In this document: positions 31,600 through 43,882 of the stretch, piece after piece
Numbering within the stretch: position 1 is the first letter of the stretch
Layout of the letters: every line of letters starts with the position of its first letter
DNA from: Adiantum capillus-veneris
Lineage: Eukaryota > Streptophyta > Polypodiopsida > Polypodiales > Pteridaceae
DNA: 64,000 bases
Reading direction: 5' to 3'
NCBI GenBank assembly: GCA_014529385.2
Contig: CM043970.1
Span: 47,457,779 to 47,521,778 of the forward strand
Notes under the pieces: generated by a model
What the model saw: the letters and a program-made list of their open reading frames with translations, nothing else
Told to the model about the DNA's origin: nothing
Databases searched by the model: none
Made by a program: the position numbers and the translations under genes

Positions 31600-32830
31600 G
31601 CCAAAAGCAGTGGCTTGTGTGTAAGGCAACAAAATACCACCTTATCAATGATGACCTCTACTGCAAGGGTAAGGATCAAATTCTTAGGCACATACCCGGG
31701 GCGGTCACTTATCAAAAGCTTCCTATATCACGTGCATTCAAGAGGTTATTAATAATACCTCAATATACATACTATATTTACACTACGTGCCTATTTAAAA
31801 AACCCCTACCCCCCTCTGTATGTATACATTTTGATACATTTTGATCTTTTAATAATCCTCTCTTGTTAACTCACGTGATAGCATACACATTCTAAAAAGT
31901 GACCGCCCCGGGGGCACATACCTCTCTTTAGAGATATCATCGAAATCATTTCAAGTTGCCATGATGGTGTTTGTGGAGGGCACTTTGCACTTGACATCAC
32001 CAGTAGGAAGGTTCTACAAGGCGCGTTTGTATGGCCTAGTTAACAGAGAGATGTGTATCACTGGTGTAAAACATGCAAAGAGTGTCAGAAGGCAGGGGAT
32101 AGGAGGCTCACTTATGAGCCATAGACTCCTATAATCTCTTATGGACCATTTGAGAAATGGGGAATTGATGCCATTGGACCTTTGCCAAGGAGCCAATAAG
32201 GTAAATTGTATATCATCATGGGTGTGGACTACATGACTAGGCGGGCTAAAGCAGTTGCTACCACCCGATTTACAGCTAAGGAAGTGGCTAAGTTTATATT
32301 TGAAATCATTTGTTGCCGTTTTGGCACTCCTCTTGAAATAATTTCTGACAGAGGACGAGGTTTTAGAGGAGACCTAGTAGGAGAACTGATGGAGAAGCTG
32401 GGTTTCTCACGACGACACTCAACTCCCTACTATCCACAATGCAACGCTTTGATGGAGAAGGTAAATGGTATGATCTTAAAAATCATCACTAAACATGTAA
32501 ACAATCACAAAAGTGATTGGGACAAGCATCTTATGGCTGCACTTTGGGCTTTTCACACTTCATTTTGCACATCCCTTGGATTCACGCCATATCACTTGGT
32601 GTATGGTAAGGAGGCCATTTAACCCATTGAAGTACAATTGGCTAGTCTCAGGGTGCTAGCTAGGCAGATGGAACGCCCTAATGCTCATCTTCACAACCAC
32701 ATTCTTGATCTAGAGAAGCTTCAACTAGATAGAAAAGATGCTATCAACTATTAAGCGGCACAGGCAGAGCAACGTCGACTTACCTTCAACAAGGGACTTA
32801 GGGCAAAAGGTCTCAAGAAAGGTATGTGAG
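31600..32830 (+). pseudogene. Gypsy-3 integrase, interrupted by a TIR element
   Basis: Pre-integrase KATKYHLINDDLYCKGKDQI reads into LRHIP at 31694. After the 218-bp TIR element the sequence resumes with LFRDIIEIISSCHDGVCGGH and the HHCC finger (HWCKTCKECQ). The core has Asp in GIDAIGPLP, Asp in ISDRGRGF and Glu in NALMEKVNGM (32206-32622 open). Stops occur before QRDVYHW, after YEP, in PRSQ*GKLY and after YGKEAI*. The C-terminal part fades after LTFNKGLRAKGLKKGM near 32827 and the GPY module is absent. Confidence 0.83.
31695..31912. mobile_element. 218-bp TIR element (MITE) in the Gypsy-3 integrase
   Basis: Perfect 16-bp terminal inverted repeats CCCGGGGCGGTCACTT (31695-31710; complement at 31897-31912), flanked by the 8-bp duplication GGCACATA (31687-31694 and 31913-31920). 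If one base is moved from TIR to flank, the duplication is 9 bp. 8 bp suggests hAT, 9 bp suggests Mutator. The interior is AT-rich and non-coding. Removing it restores the integrase reading order, which confirms the boundaries. Confidence 0.88.
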
Positions 32831-32867
32831 CCCAAGATTTATCCTAATACACTTATGCAAGGAACCA

Positions 32868-33283
32868 CACAATATTGGGTACCAAAGCCTCAACTACAAG
32901 AAAATCCTAAGCAAATTTGGGTATCCAAAGAACAATGAAAAAGCAAATTTGGGTATCCAAAGAACAATAAAAAAGCAACCAAAGTACCTACGAACCACCA
33001 AAACCAGCTCCATAACCCAAAAGAAGCAAGAAAGTGCAACCACCTATAAGATGAAGTGGATGTGGGTGCCAAAATAGAGGTCCAAAGCAAAGAAACCAAC
33101 CAAGCCGGTTTACAAATGGATTCCAAAGGCTAGGCCAGATCCAAAGAAACAAAGCAAGGTGGTTTACAAATGGGTTCCCAAGGAGCAACCACCAAAGCAA
33201 CAACCAATCTTTCAACATTTAGCTCAAATAGACAAAGATGTTTGTTCGCCAAGGACTATCAAAGAACACGCACAATTGATTTA
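32868..33283 (+). pseudogene. broken frame with repeated W-V-P-K motifs
   Basis: Following the integrase remnant, three frame fragments carry a repeated tetrapeptide: QYWVPKPQLQ, KQIWVSKEQ (twice, in a short duplication near 32913-32970), KMKWMWVPK, VYKWIPKARPDPKKQ and VVYKWVPKEQPPKQQ, ending LAQIDKDVCSPRTIKEH. The stretch is rich in Lys, Gln and Pro with aromatic anchors. Similar lysine-rich W-V-x-K segments occur near zinc knuckles in some copia polyproteins, but no knuckle or protease is here. Origin unresolved. Confidence 0.4.
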
Positions 33284-34756
33284 AGGTCTTCTTTTCAAGA
33301 GAATCAATCAACAGGAATCCCCAACATAAAAAACCCTTGAGCAATCTGCTCAAGACCCTTCTCTTGCACTGCATGCATTGTTCTCACAAGCATGGAGCAA
33401 GCATGGTAGAGCCAATCAGGGTTATGTATATACATGACACATCAAAACCTAAGGTATACACTGTTATCCCGAAGGAATCCAATTCAGAGGGGGAAGGGAT
33501 TCTAAATGCAAACCCAAACATATGAAATCGGCTAGAAAAAAGGACAATGCTGTATGTTAACATGTGATTTTTTCACAAAACCCATGATAAATGTGCTTTT
33601 AAGTAAAGAGAATAGGGAGAATGTAATATGATAACCCCTAGGTGTGTATAAATAGTGTAAATATAAGCAAAAAAGCCAAAACTATCATACATTTTACTCT
33701 TTTTGTATGTTTTTGGACAAAAAAGTGATCAAAATGGAGAAATCCACAAAAATATGGCCAAGTATAGTGTTTATATGTGTTTTGGTAATTTTTGGATTGG
33801 ATTTCTATTTTTAAGACTCTTTTTGTAAATTTTTCTAATAAAATGGTAAAATAAATAAATAAATAGTAAACAGTCTCATATGGAAATATGAAAGATACCC
33901 TAAGATAAAAAAGAAGAGATAGACGTGCATGTCAAATCTTGTTTAATTGTGATGATGGTGATAGGAGGCCTAAATTAGGCCCACGAGACTTGATTCTGCA
34001 AAATCTTTAAAACCAAGGCAAACGGAGTCCAAATGACACGATTTTTGGAAGGAAAGTACATTTCATGGCATACTACGACTAACTAAGAGGTATGGGGAAA
34101 AATGGTTTAGGAAGCGTAGGTATGTATATGCTAGGTAGACTAAAAATAGAATCGTTTCCAATCGGTCATCTTTGGAGAGCTCTTGGAGGCCATTCTGTGC
34201 GTGCTTTTTCAGCTTCTGGCGGACTCTACGATGCATAGTCTGACATGAGACATGACGGGGTTCCTAACCTAGTTATGAGAATGTTTAGATGCACAAATGA
34301 GTTCAAGGTACTCGAAAAAAACCAGAACCTTCTCTAGTAATGAGGATTTTAGATGCGCACATGAGGTCAAGGTAGTCCAAAAAAACCTTAGGTTAGCACA
34401 ACAACCTTCCCAAAAAAGAATAAATGCAAAAATGACTATAGTGGTCATCCCAATACATCCAAGCTGACCAAACTTGAAGGGGGCTATAGCATAGGCATAT
34501 AGAACAATCCCACAAGCTTAGATGACCATTCCGTTAGAGTCCAAGGGGGTCTATACATAATAAGCTCAAAATTTTCCCAGTGTTGGAATCAAGTGAGCCT
34601 GAAATTGTTTAAAGTGCCACTAGTATCACAAATATGGAGCTTTGTGGTCACATGGGTGACACTTTAGAGTGCAAAAGATAGACGAATGAAGGGTCACCTT
34701 ATACAGTGGTGTTAGGGCAAGCTTTGTTCAAGAAAGTCAGAGTAGTGCGAGGGATG
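33284..34756. other. 1.5 kb without a recognisable gene
   Basis: A purine-rich tract AGAGGGGGAAGGGA (33485-33498) could be the Gypsy-3 polypurine tract. A TATA-like GTATAAATAG is at 33647-33656. No counterpart of the Gypsy-3 5' LTR with its (AC)n tract follows, so the 3' LTR is missing, replaced, or beyond my detection. Otherwise AT-rich and non-coding. Confidence 0.4.
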
Positions 34757-35056
34757 ACAATACACATACTGACCAGCTTGAATACTTTGGCTACATCCAA
34801 GACATCTTGAAAATTAGCTTTAGAAACTTTGATATTTTTATTTTTGATGTGACGTGGTTCAAGGTTATTACTAGCACGGTCTCACTGCAATTGTGCACAA
34901 AGATAGGAATGGACTGATTCAAGTGAACTCTAGGTGGGTGTGGATGGATGATCGGGATACATTTGTGCTTCCACAGCATTGTGAACAAGTTGTGTTTATC
35001 ATAGACCCACTATGGAAGAAAAAAGATGAAGAAGATTTCATTAAACCACACTGCTT
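34757..35056 (+). pseudogene. CACTA-type element fragment (DUF4216-like)
   Basis: First frame: DQLEYFGYIQDILKISFRNF, DIFIFDVTWFKV. A second frame from about 34888: HKDRNGLIQVNSRWVW, DDRDTFVLPQHCEQVVFIID and PLWKKKDEEDFIKPHC. The pattern Y-(F/Y)-G-x-I-(Q/E)-(D/E)-I, then F-x-x-x-W, G-x-x-x-V-N, D-x-F-x-L, (E/A)-Q-V-x-(F/Y) is that of the domain found at the end of plant En/Spm (CACTA) transposase genes. A frameshift at about 34880 and truncation at 35056, where a copia LTR begins, make it a relic. Based on motif pattern from memory; needs a profile search. Confidence 0.55.
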
Positions 35057-35277
35057 TGTTGGAATTAGGGTTGTAAGAAAACACACATAGCTGGACAAGA
35101 TGAAGGAAGCTCAAGGCACACAACAAAGAGTATATTACTTAGTGTGCAATGGAAAGACGGATAGCCCTAGAATGATGGGCGTATATACAATGCACGGGGG
35201 GAAAAACCTCCTAGTGAGGGAAAACATGCCCCGATGGTCCTAAGTGTGTTCACACATATCACTACTATATGGTAACA
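35057..35277 (-). repeat. solo LTR of the Copia-1 family (221 bp)
   Basis: TGTTGGAATTAGGG to GGTAACA, same sequence and orientation as the split LTR at 1900-2004 plus 13206-13330. No primer site or polypurine tract is attached and the flanks show no 5-bp repeat. It gives the uninterrupted sequence across the Gypsy-1 insertion point. Confidence 0.8.
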
Positions 35278-35595
35278 ACGTAAATGCAAAGAAACTTTAG
35301 AACGATCAAATTTCCATTTCTACTAACAAATTAATGCATAAATAACTTAATTTTTAAGTTTTTAATATTTTAATATGATGATTTTCTCATGATTTTGATA
35401 ATTCTTGATATGAAAAGTATTTTTTTTTAAAATATACTATTTTTATTTGGTTTGTGTCGGTTTCGACTAATTGATTATGCTTCCAATCACCAATGCCGGT
35501 GATGTATTTTGCCATCGATTTTCACGCAGAATCGCCTTCATTTACCTCTTGCTTCAACCACATATGATAATCATCTTTCGACATGAAATCTAGTT

Positions 35596-35636
<41 letters not shown>
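35596..35636. repeat. (CT)n microsatellite
   Basis: About 20 CT units with one interruption near the start. Confidence 0.95.
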
Positions 35637-35637
<1 letters not shown>

Positions 35638-35817
35638 GTGCTACAAGCCAAGGACACTCTCTCTCCCTCTGCAGGGATCTCCCTTTCATAATAACACACA
35701 CACACACAAACTTCTTCAAATTTAATTCTCATTCTCCTTATCTCTAACAGAAACTGTCGCTATTGTAGCATGACGTTTATCTATATCTCTCTCTAATTAT
35801 GATACTCACAAACATCA

Positions 35818-35971
<154 letters not shown>

Positions 35972-36122
35972 ATGCTCCAAAATCAATCTTTTACTCTTTC
36001 TCAATTGCACAACAGCATAGCGAAGCTCCCTCTTTCCTATGAATCAAACACACACACAGTAACTTTCGCAAGCAATATTACACACACACTAACACATAAC
36101 AATCAATCCCATAAGCCCCATT

Positions 36123-38730
<2,608 letters not shown>

Positions 38731-38734
38731 CTAG

Positions 38735-39290
38735 CCAAACCCAAAGCCTATCTCTCCCTCAAAATCATCATTAGAGTCTCTCACAAACATATGACAAAAT
38801 AGTGTAGGTGCATTGGCTACGCCAAAAGGTGCTACAAGCTTTATTGCTACAAGTGGTCTTTTATTACGAATAAACACTCCCCATTCAATAGTAAAAGTGG
38901 TTTTTGATTGTTCTTTTGAATATACTTCAATTTGATTATATCCACTAAATCCATCCATAAAAGAATAAAGATCATTACCATCCACTCTATCAAGAACTTG
39001 GTCCGTAAATGGTAAAGGGAAGCGATTCTTCTTTGTTTTCCCATTGAGCTTCCTATAATTTACAAATTTTCTTATTTTTCATGGGTACCACCACTATAGG
39101 GGAGACCCACTCACTACAAGCTACCAAATAAATAAATCTTATATCTAGAAGTTTTGTAATCTCTAATTTAACTAATTCAGCATACACTGGATTAGTACGG
39201 CGTTGACGTTGGCAAACAAGCCTTGTATTAGGTTCAAGATCAATATAGTGTTGACATAATCCATCCTTCACCCCTTGTAAGTCTTTATAA
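38735..39290 (-). pseudogene. gypsy reverse-transcriptase fragment
   Basis: Minus strand: DLEPNTRLVCQRQRRTNPVY, LVKLEITKLLDIRFIYLVAC, SEWVSPIVVVPMKNKKI, then in other frames the palm segment SFMDGFSGYNQIEVYSKEQS and FGVANAPTLF. It corresponds to the first half of a gypsy RT, before the FxDD motif, which is absent. The wording (QRQRR, MDGFSGYNQI) differs from Gypsy-1 to -5, so it is another lineage. Frameshifts between blocks; no flanking LTR seen. Confidence 0.78.
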
Positions 39291-39651
39291 GACTAGAAAA
39301 AGGCATGTTGATACTCTCTCAAAACTTTTTGAAGTTTATGTAGTGTTGTCCCCTTTAATTGACTTCCCAGAGCTAAAAATTTTCCTTCAGATACCTCCCA
39401 TTGTTAAGGGATGTCCCATCTCAAGTTCTACTTTAGTCATCTTCTCTATCACATGCGTTATAGTTAAGGGTGTAAGCATATTAACATGTCACTCAAAATG
39501 TTGTCCATGACAATGCTAGGTATTAGTGCTTGTTAGCATATGTTGAAAATCCAAGACAATGTCCATAAAAAAATATTATCCGTTCAAATGAGGCTTCATT
39601 TTTGGTTACTGGAGTCATGGGGTCGTGGACTCGCATGCATGCTCAGCTCTT

Positions 39652-39712
<61 letters not shown>

Positions 39713-39748
39713 GGCATTTTGAACCAAGACTATGTTGTCCAAGCCGAT

Positions 39749-39801
<53 letters not shown>

Positions 39802-39835
39802 CATTTTGAACCAAGACTATGTTGTCCAAGCCGAT

Positions 39836-39882
<47 letters not shown>
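39652..39882. repeat. 87-bp minisatellite built on (CT)n
   Basis: Three CT tracts (39652-39712, about 39752-39799, about 39839-39882) alternate with two identical 39-bp cores starting GGCATTTTGAACC (39713 and 39800). The repeat unit is 87 bp. Open frames across it are Leu-Ser artefacts. Confidence 0.92.
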
Positions 39883-39883
<1 letters not shown>

Positions 39884-40404
39884 GCTAGCTAGCTAGGCGT
39901 GACTTACCCTCCTATCTGTTTTTTCACTTCTCCTCCCATCTCCAAAGAGCTAAGGAGAACCAGACAATAATATTTCACTAGGTCCAATGTTGGATATGCA
40001 GACAACGTGTTCAATGTTGGTCAATAAATTGCCAGTGTTAACTTCTGATGCAGGCATATATGACATTTAAGTTTCAAGTAATTAATGCTTTATGTTTGTT
40101 TGTAGTCCTCAAGGGAAACTTGCAGAAGGGAGCCATTATAGGTGATGAATCACAACTCCCAAGATCAAGCTCTTTCTGTGATCAGGAAATGCCATAGAGA
40201 AAGAAAGAGGAAACAAAGGGAGCAGAAACAGATGCAGGGTGAGCGAGGACATCATGCCCTCAATATGAGAAAAAGAAAATCTCCTTTGAGATTGTGATAA
40301 CTTTCAAGAGGAGGATTGAAGATTTTGAGACAAAAGTAAAACGGAAAATCTGGAATCCAATTCCTGAACATCATGTTGTTCCAGCAATCTAGGAACATTC
40401 CTTA
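39883..40404. other. non-coding stretch before the unknown ORF
   Basis: Contains a short Lys/Arg-rich frame (about 40143-40300: IRKCHRERKRKQREQKQMQ) that may be the start of the same broken gene as 40405-40824; otherwise nothing recognised. Confidence 0.35.
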
Positions 40405-40824
40405 GTGGAGGAGGCTGTCATACAGAGCTCAATTGTCTCCAATGTTTGCAACACTTTGGCTACTTTCAATCAACTAGGTTCTAACGAGGAGTTGTTTTTG
40501 AAGAATGCAGCATTGCAGATGATGTTGAATTCAAAGGATAGCATGCCTATTGCAAAAATCTCAAGGGTCCTTAAAGTTGGCCGTTGCTCCTTGCACAAAA
40601 TAAAATCACGGATGAAGTCTATTATCAATGGTGGATTGTTTTCATTGGCTGCATGTCACAAGCAACACCATCATATCCCTATCACAAAAGAAATCAAGAA
40701 ATTGGCCCACACATTTTGGAGAGAGGAGACTCGTGTATCCCCCAACAAGAAGGATGTTTGTCGAAAGAGAATGGGGAGAAAAAGCTACATAACACATCCT
40801 ATGCACCTTCTAGATGATCCTTAG
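40405..40824 (+). CDS. unrecognised 139-aa protein with a possible helix-turn-helix
   Basis: Open frame not belonging to any retrotransposon domain I know. Residues about 45-75 (MPIAKISRVLKVGRCSLHKI) look like a helix-turn-helix of the kind found in transposase N-termini. Residues 95-139 (ITKEIKKLAHTFWREETRVS, PNKKDVCRKRMG, HPMHLLDDP) form a basic region that resembles a conserved linker. No catalytic residues, signal or membrane segment. It could be the DNA-binding end of a DNA-transposon protein, with the catalytic part lost at 40824. Weak call. Confidence 0.35.
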   Translation: MEEAVIQSSIVSNVCNTLATFNQLGSNEELFLKNAALQMMLNSKDSMPIAKISRVLKVGRCSLHKIKSRMKSIINGGLFSLAACHKQHHHIPITKEIKKLAHTFWREETRVSPNKKDVCRKRMGRKSYITHPMHLLDDP

Positions 40825-41009
40825 GTGATCAAGCCAATTTATATGCCATAACTTTGGTATTCTATGCATTACATCTCTAGTGCATAATAACTTCTATCTT
40901 TTGATAAGTATCATCCTATTCTATAGTCTAATAACGGTATCCACACTATGCATGCTGGTCATCATATTGTGCAAGAAGGTTAGTACACAATCTATGCTAA
41001 TTAGTACAT

Positions 41010-42535
41010 ACCGAGTATCCTTGTTAGCGTTCTAGCTAGCACATTGAGGATTCTTGTTAGCACACTATGCATTATAGAACTTTACCATGTCCAGTATGCC
41101 ACTTAGCATACTCACCATGCTAATTAACATACCTAGTTAGCACACATACTATTTAGTTTAACATACCTCATATGATAGTTGCCACTGATTGTGCTAGCTA
41201 GCATACATAGGGTTCTAGTTAGCATACCTAGTATGCTGGTTAGCATACCCAGTATGCTAGTTGCCACTGATTATGCTAGTTATCATACCTAGTATACTTA
41301 GAATACTCATTAAGCTAGTTAGCATACTCATTATGCTAGCTAGCATACCTAGTATGCTAGCAAACACATTGTGTCTGCTAGTTAGCATTTCTAATATGCT
41401 AAGGAACAACTAACACGTAGTGTATGATGCTTAGCATACTTACCATGCTAATTAACATACATAGCTAGCACACATGCTATTCAGTTTAGCATGCTAGGTG
41501 GCACTGAGTATGCTATTTAGCATACATAGTATGCTAGTTAGCACACCTAGTATGCTAGCTAGCATACCAATATGCTACTAAACACAATGTGTCTTCTAGT
41601 TAGCAGTTCTAATATGCTAGCTAGCATTTCACACAATGTGTATGCTACTTAGCATACTCACCATGCTAAATAACATACCTGGTTAGCACACATGCTATTC
41701 AATTTAGCATACCTAGTATGCTAGTAAACACAATGTGTCTGCATTTCTAATATGCTAACTAGCAATTAACACAATGTGTATGCTACTTAGCATACTCACC
41801 ATGCTAATTAACATAACGAGTTAGCAAACATGATATTCACTTTAGCATACATCATATGCTAGTTGGCACTGAGTATACTAGTTAGCATGCATATTATGTT
41901 AGTTAGCATATATAGTATGCTAGTATACTCAATGTGTCTGCTAGTTAGCATTTCTTGACTGCTAACTAGCAATTAAAAAAATGTGTATGCTACTTAGCAT
42001 ACTCACCATGCTAATTAACATACCTAGCTAGCACACATGCTATTCAGTTAGCATACCTCATATGCAAGTCAGCTCTAAGTATGCTAGTCAACATACCTAG
42101 TATGCTACTAAACACAATGGGTCTTCTAGTTAGCATTTCTTATATGCTAACTAGCATAATGAGTGGGGATGGAGGCTAGCACCATCTATACTAGCTAGCA
42201 TACCTAATATACTATTTAACATATTGGTATTCTTTCTAACAAATTGTATGCTAGTGATCATACCCAGTATGCTAATTAGCATACCCAATTTGCTCATTAG
42301 CATATTGGGTATGCAAGCTAACACACTTTGTATGCTAGTGATCATTCAAAGATGCTCACTAGCATACTGGGTGTGCTTGTTAACATACCTGGTATGCTAG
42401 TTAGCATTCTGGGTATACTGGTCAGAGTACTATAGATGCTAGTTAGCATAGTAAGTATGCTAGTAACTTTGCTTGTTAACACATTGTTAGCATATTGAGT
42501 GTGCTGGTTAACACACTGATTTGTTTTGAAGAGCA
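41010..42535. repeat. array of short self-complementary repeats
   Basis: About 1.5 kb made of degenerate copies of a roughly 21-bp unit close to AGCATACCTAGTATGCTAGT. GCATAC/GTATGC and TGCTA/TAGCA are inverted repeats, so both strands look alike and each unit can fold back. A longer block (CACTTAGCATACTCACCATG-type) recurs at 41111, 41440, 41658, 41796 and 42002, showing irregular higher-order copying. No coding potential. Confidence 0.88.
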
Positions 42536-42592
42536 CGCTGGATGTTTTGGTTCAAATTATATATATCGCACTTAGCATTCTGGGAGCATAAG

Positions 42593-42784
42593 TGTTGGGG
42601 TATAACGCCCAATGTGGTCGCCCAGGTAAGTGGGCGGGCCGCCAGGTATGTACACATATTCTTTTGTAAAAAACTAATAAGAACTCACTATGCTCTACAC
42701 ATTACAGTAGAGCGAGTTCACCATATCGTCGTGCTCTTCTTCTCGCACTCTCTCTCGCGTCGCACTTCCGCTCGTACTCCTTCA
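42593..42784 (+). repeat. Copia-3 5' LTR (192 bp)
   Basis: TGTTGGGGTATAACGCCC to CTCCTTCA. Differs from the 3' LTR at about three of 192 positions. Confidence 0.96.
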
Positions 42785-42786
42785 AC

Positions 42787-42798
42787 TGGTATCAGAGC
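42787..42798 (+). other. Copia-3 primer binding site
   Basis: TGGTATCAGAGC, perfect complement of the initiator-Met tRNA 3' end, two bases after the LTR. Confidence 0.92.
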
Positions 42799-43409
42799 TC
42801 AGATCGAGGCTCGGGGCAGCACTGCAGGAGTCTAGAGTCACCAGCTCAGATTGGAGTGAAATTTGACAGGCGAAGACACGGCCCCAAATCTCGTGGGAGG
42901 AACCAAAGGGCTTGGTGTGCTCAGAATTTCATTCTGAGGTCATCTCGGTCACCGTTTGGCTTCGACAAAGGTCTACGCAGGCCATTTTCGACTACGTGGT
43001 CTCGGCGGGTGCAGATCCGACTCTGCAAGTTTGGGGTTTTCGGCCTACGACTGCAGGTGCTGAGGATATCGACACTCCCAGAGTGTTGATTTGTGGCTGT
43101 CTACACATCGAAGGACGGCTCACAGTTCTTGGAGGCATGTCACATACGACACGGGTGCATCTACACACAGACTGTAGGCGACATCCACTAGTTCATCAGG
43201 TAGCTTGTGTTTGCTGCTTGATATTCCAGATTTCATCCTGACATTGCAGGTACTTCCACATGGGATGTATTGTCAGAGATGATGTATGTCTGTTGAGGGT
43301 TTGCTGGCTGTGAGTCACGCAGCAAACAACCGTCGCAACGGTTACAGCATACAATGGGAAATTTGTGGATGTATGACTTTGTGGGAAGTCTATGTACTGT
43401 CACATTTAC

Positions 43410-43490
43410 TGCAGCCTTTGTTGAGGGTCGAGTGAGGTTTTATTGAGCTGGGGGATTCTCGAATGTTGAGATCCTTTCGGTGATACAGGT
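43410..43490 (+). promoter_or_regulatory. conserved leader motif 1 of Copia-3
   Basis: Strongly similar to Copia-4 55440-55520 although both lie in untranslated leaders. Identical core CTCGAATGTTGAG (43458-43470), which can form a 5-bp stem with loop AUG, followed by CTTTCGGTGATA. Role unknown: packaging, dimerisation or translation control are possible. Confidence 0.6.
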
Positions 43491-43736
43491 CTTGGAGCGA
43501 TCCCTCGAGCACCCTTAGATAGGCAGCTAGGATGTATTGACTGTGAGTTAGACAGTTGGGATTGCATGTTTGCTTTACTGCCGTTGAGGCATTGTCGCAG
43601 TCTATGCTTATAGGACAGTGACAGGACAATGAGAGAGAGTACATGTGCAGGACAGGTTTACCTGCAGCTTACAGTGTCAGAGAGACAGTGTTTTTTGAGC
43701 TGTTTTTTGGTCTGTTTTTGAGTACACCAGAGCCAT

Positions 43737-43850
43737 TTTACAAAGGAGACTCTGTCGAAATTTATGCAGAATCTGAAGCTTTCTTGGTTCATTTGACAGG
43801 TTGATATTGGTTCAGAGGTCAGTTTACAGGGGAAACTCTGCCGAATTTTT
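43737..43850 (+). promoter_or_regulatory. conserved leader motif 2 of Copia-3, two copies
   Basis: TTTACAAAGGAGACTCTGTC (from 43737) and TTTACAGGGGAAACTCTGCC (from 43823), 86 bases apart, the second ending about 30 bases before the gag ATG. Copia-4 has the same pair at 55688 and 55781. Confidence 0.5.
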
Positions 43851-43882
43851 CCCAGGAAAGTAAACCACTGTGAAGCGTAGCT

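Larger units (their letters stand above)
28135..33300 (+). mobile_element. Gypsy-3 internal region, decayed Tat-like element
   Basis: Plus-strand body after the LTR: primer site, a CCHC mini-frame, a small leader ORF (28835), a Gag remnant, the linker, RT, both RNase H domains, integrase with a TIR element inside it, and an unusual tail. Closest relative in the window is Gypsy-2. The middle of Gag and the whole protease are deleted. Confidence 0.82.

Noticed and set aside
33500-34756. 3' LTR of Gypsy-3
   Set aside because: No sequence matching the 5' LTR (TATA followed by AC tract, or the end before the primer site) could be found.
35057-35277. Complete Copia-1-family element at this site
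   Set aside because: Only one LTR, no primer site or polypurine tract next to it, no 5-bp duplication.
41010-42535. Possible CRISPR-like array
   Set aside because: Units are degenerate and contiguous without unique spacers; the host is a plant nucleus.
42542-43241. Open frames in the Copia-3 LTR and leader (also 47944-48153)
   Set aside because: Part of the LTR repeats; no conserved protein between Copia-3 and Copia-4 leaders, only RNA-level motifs.
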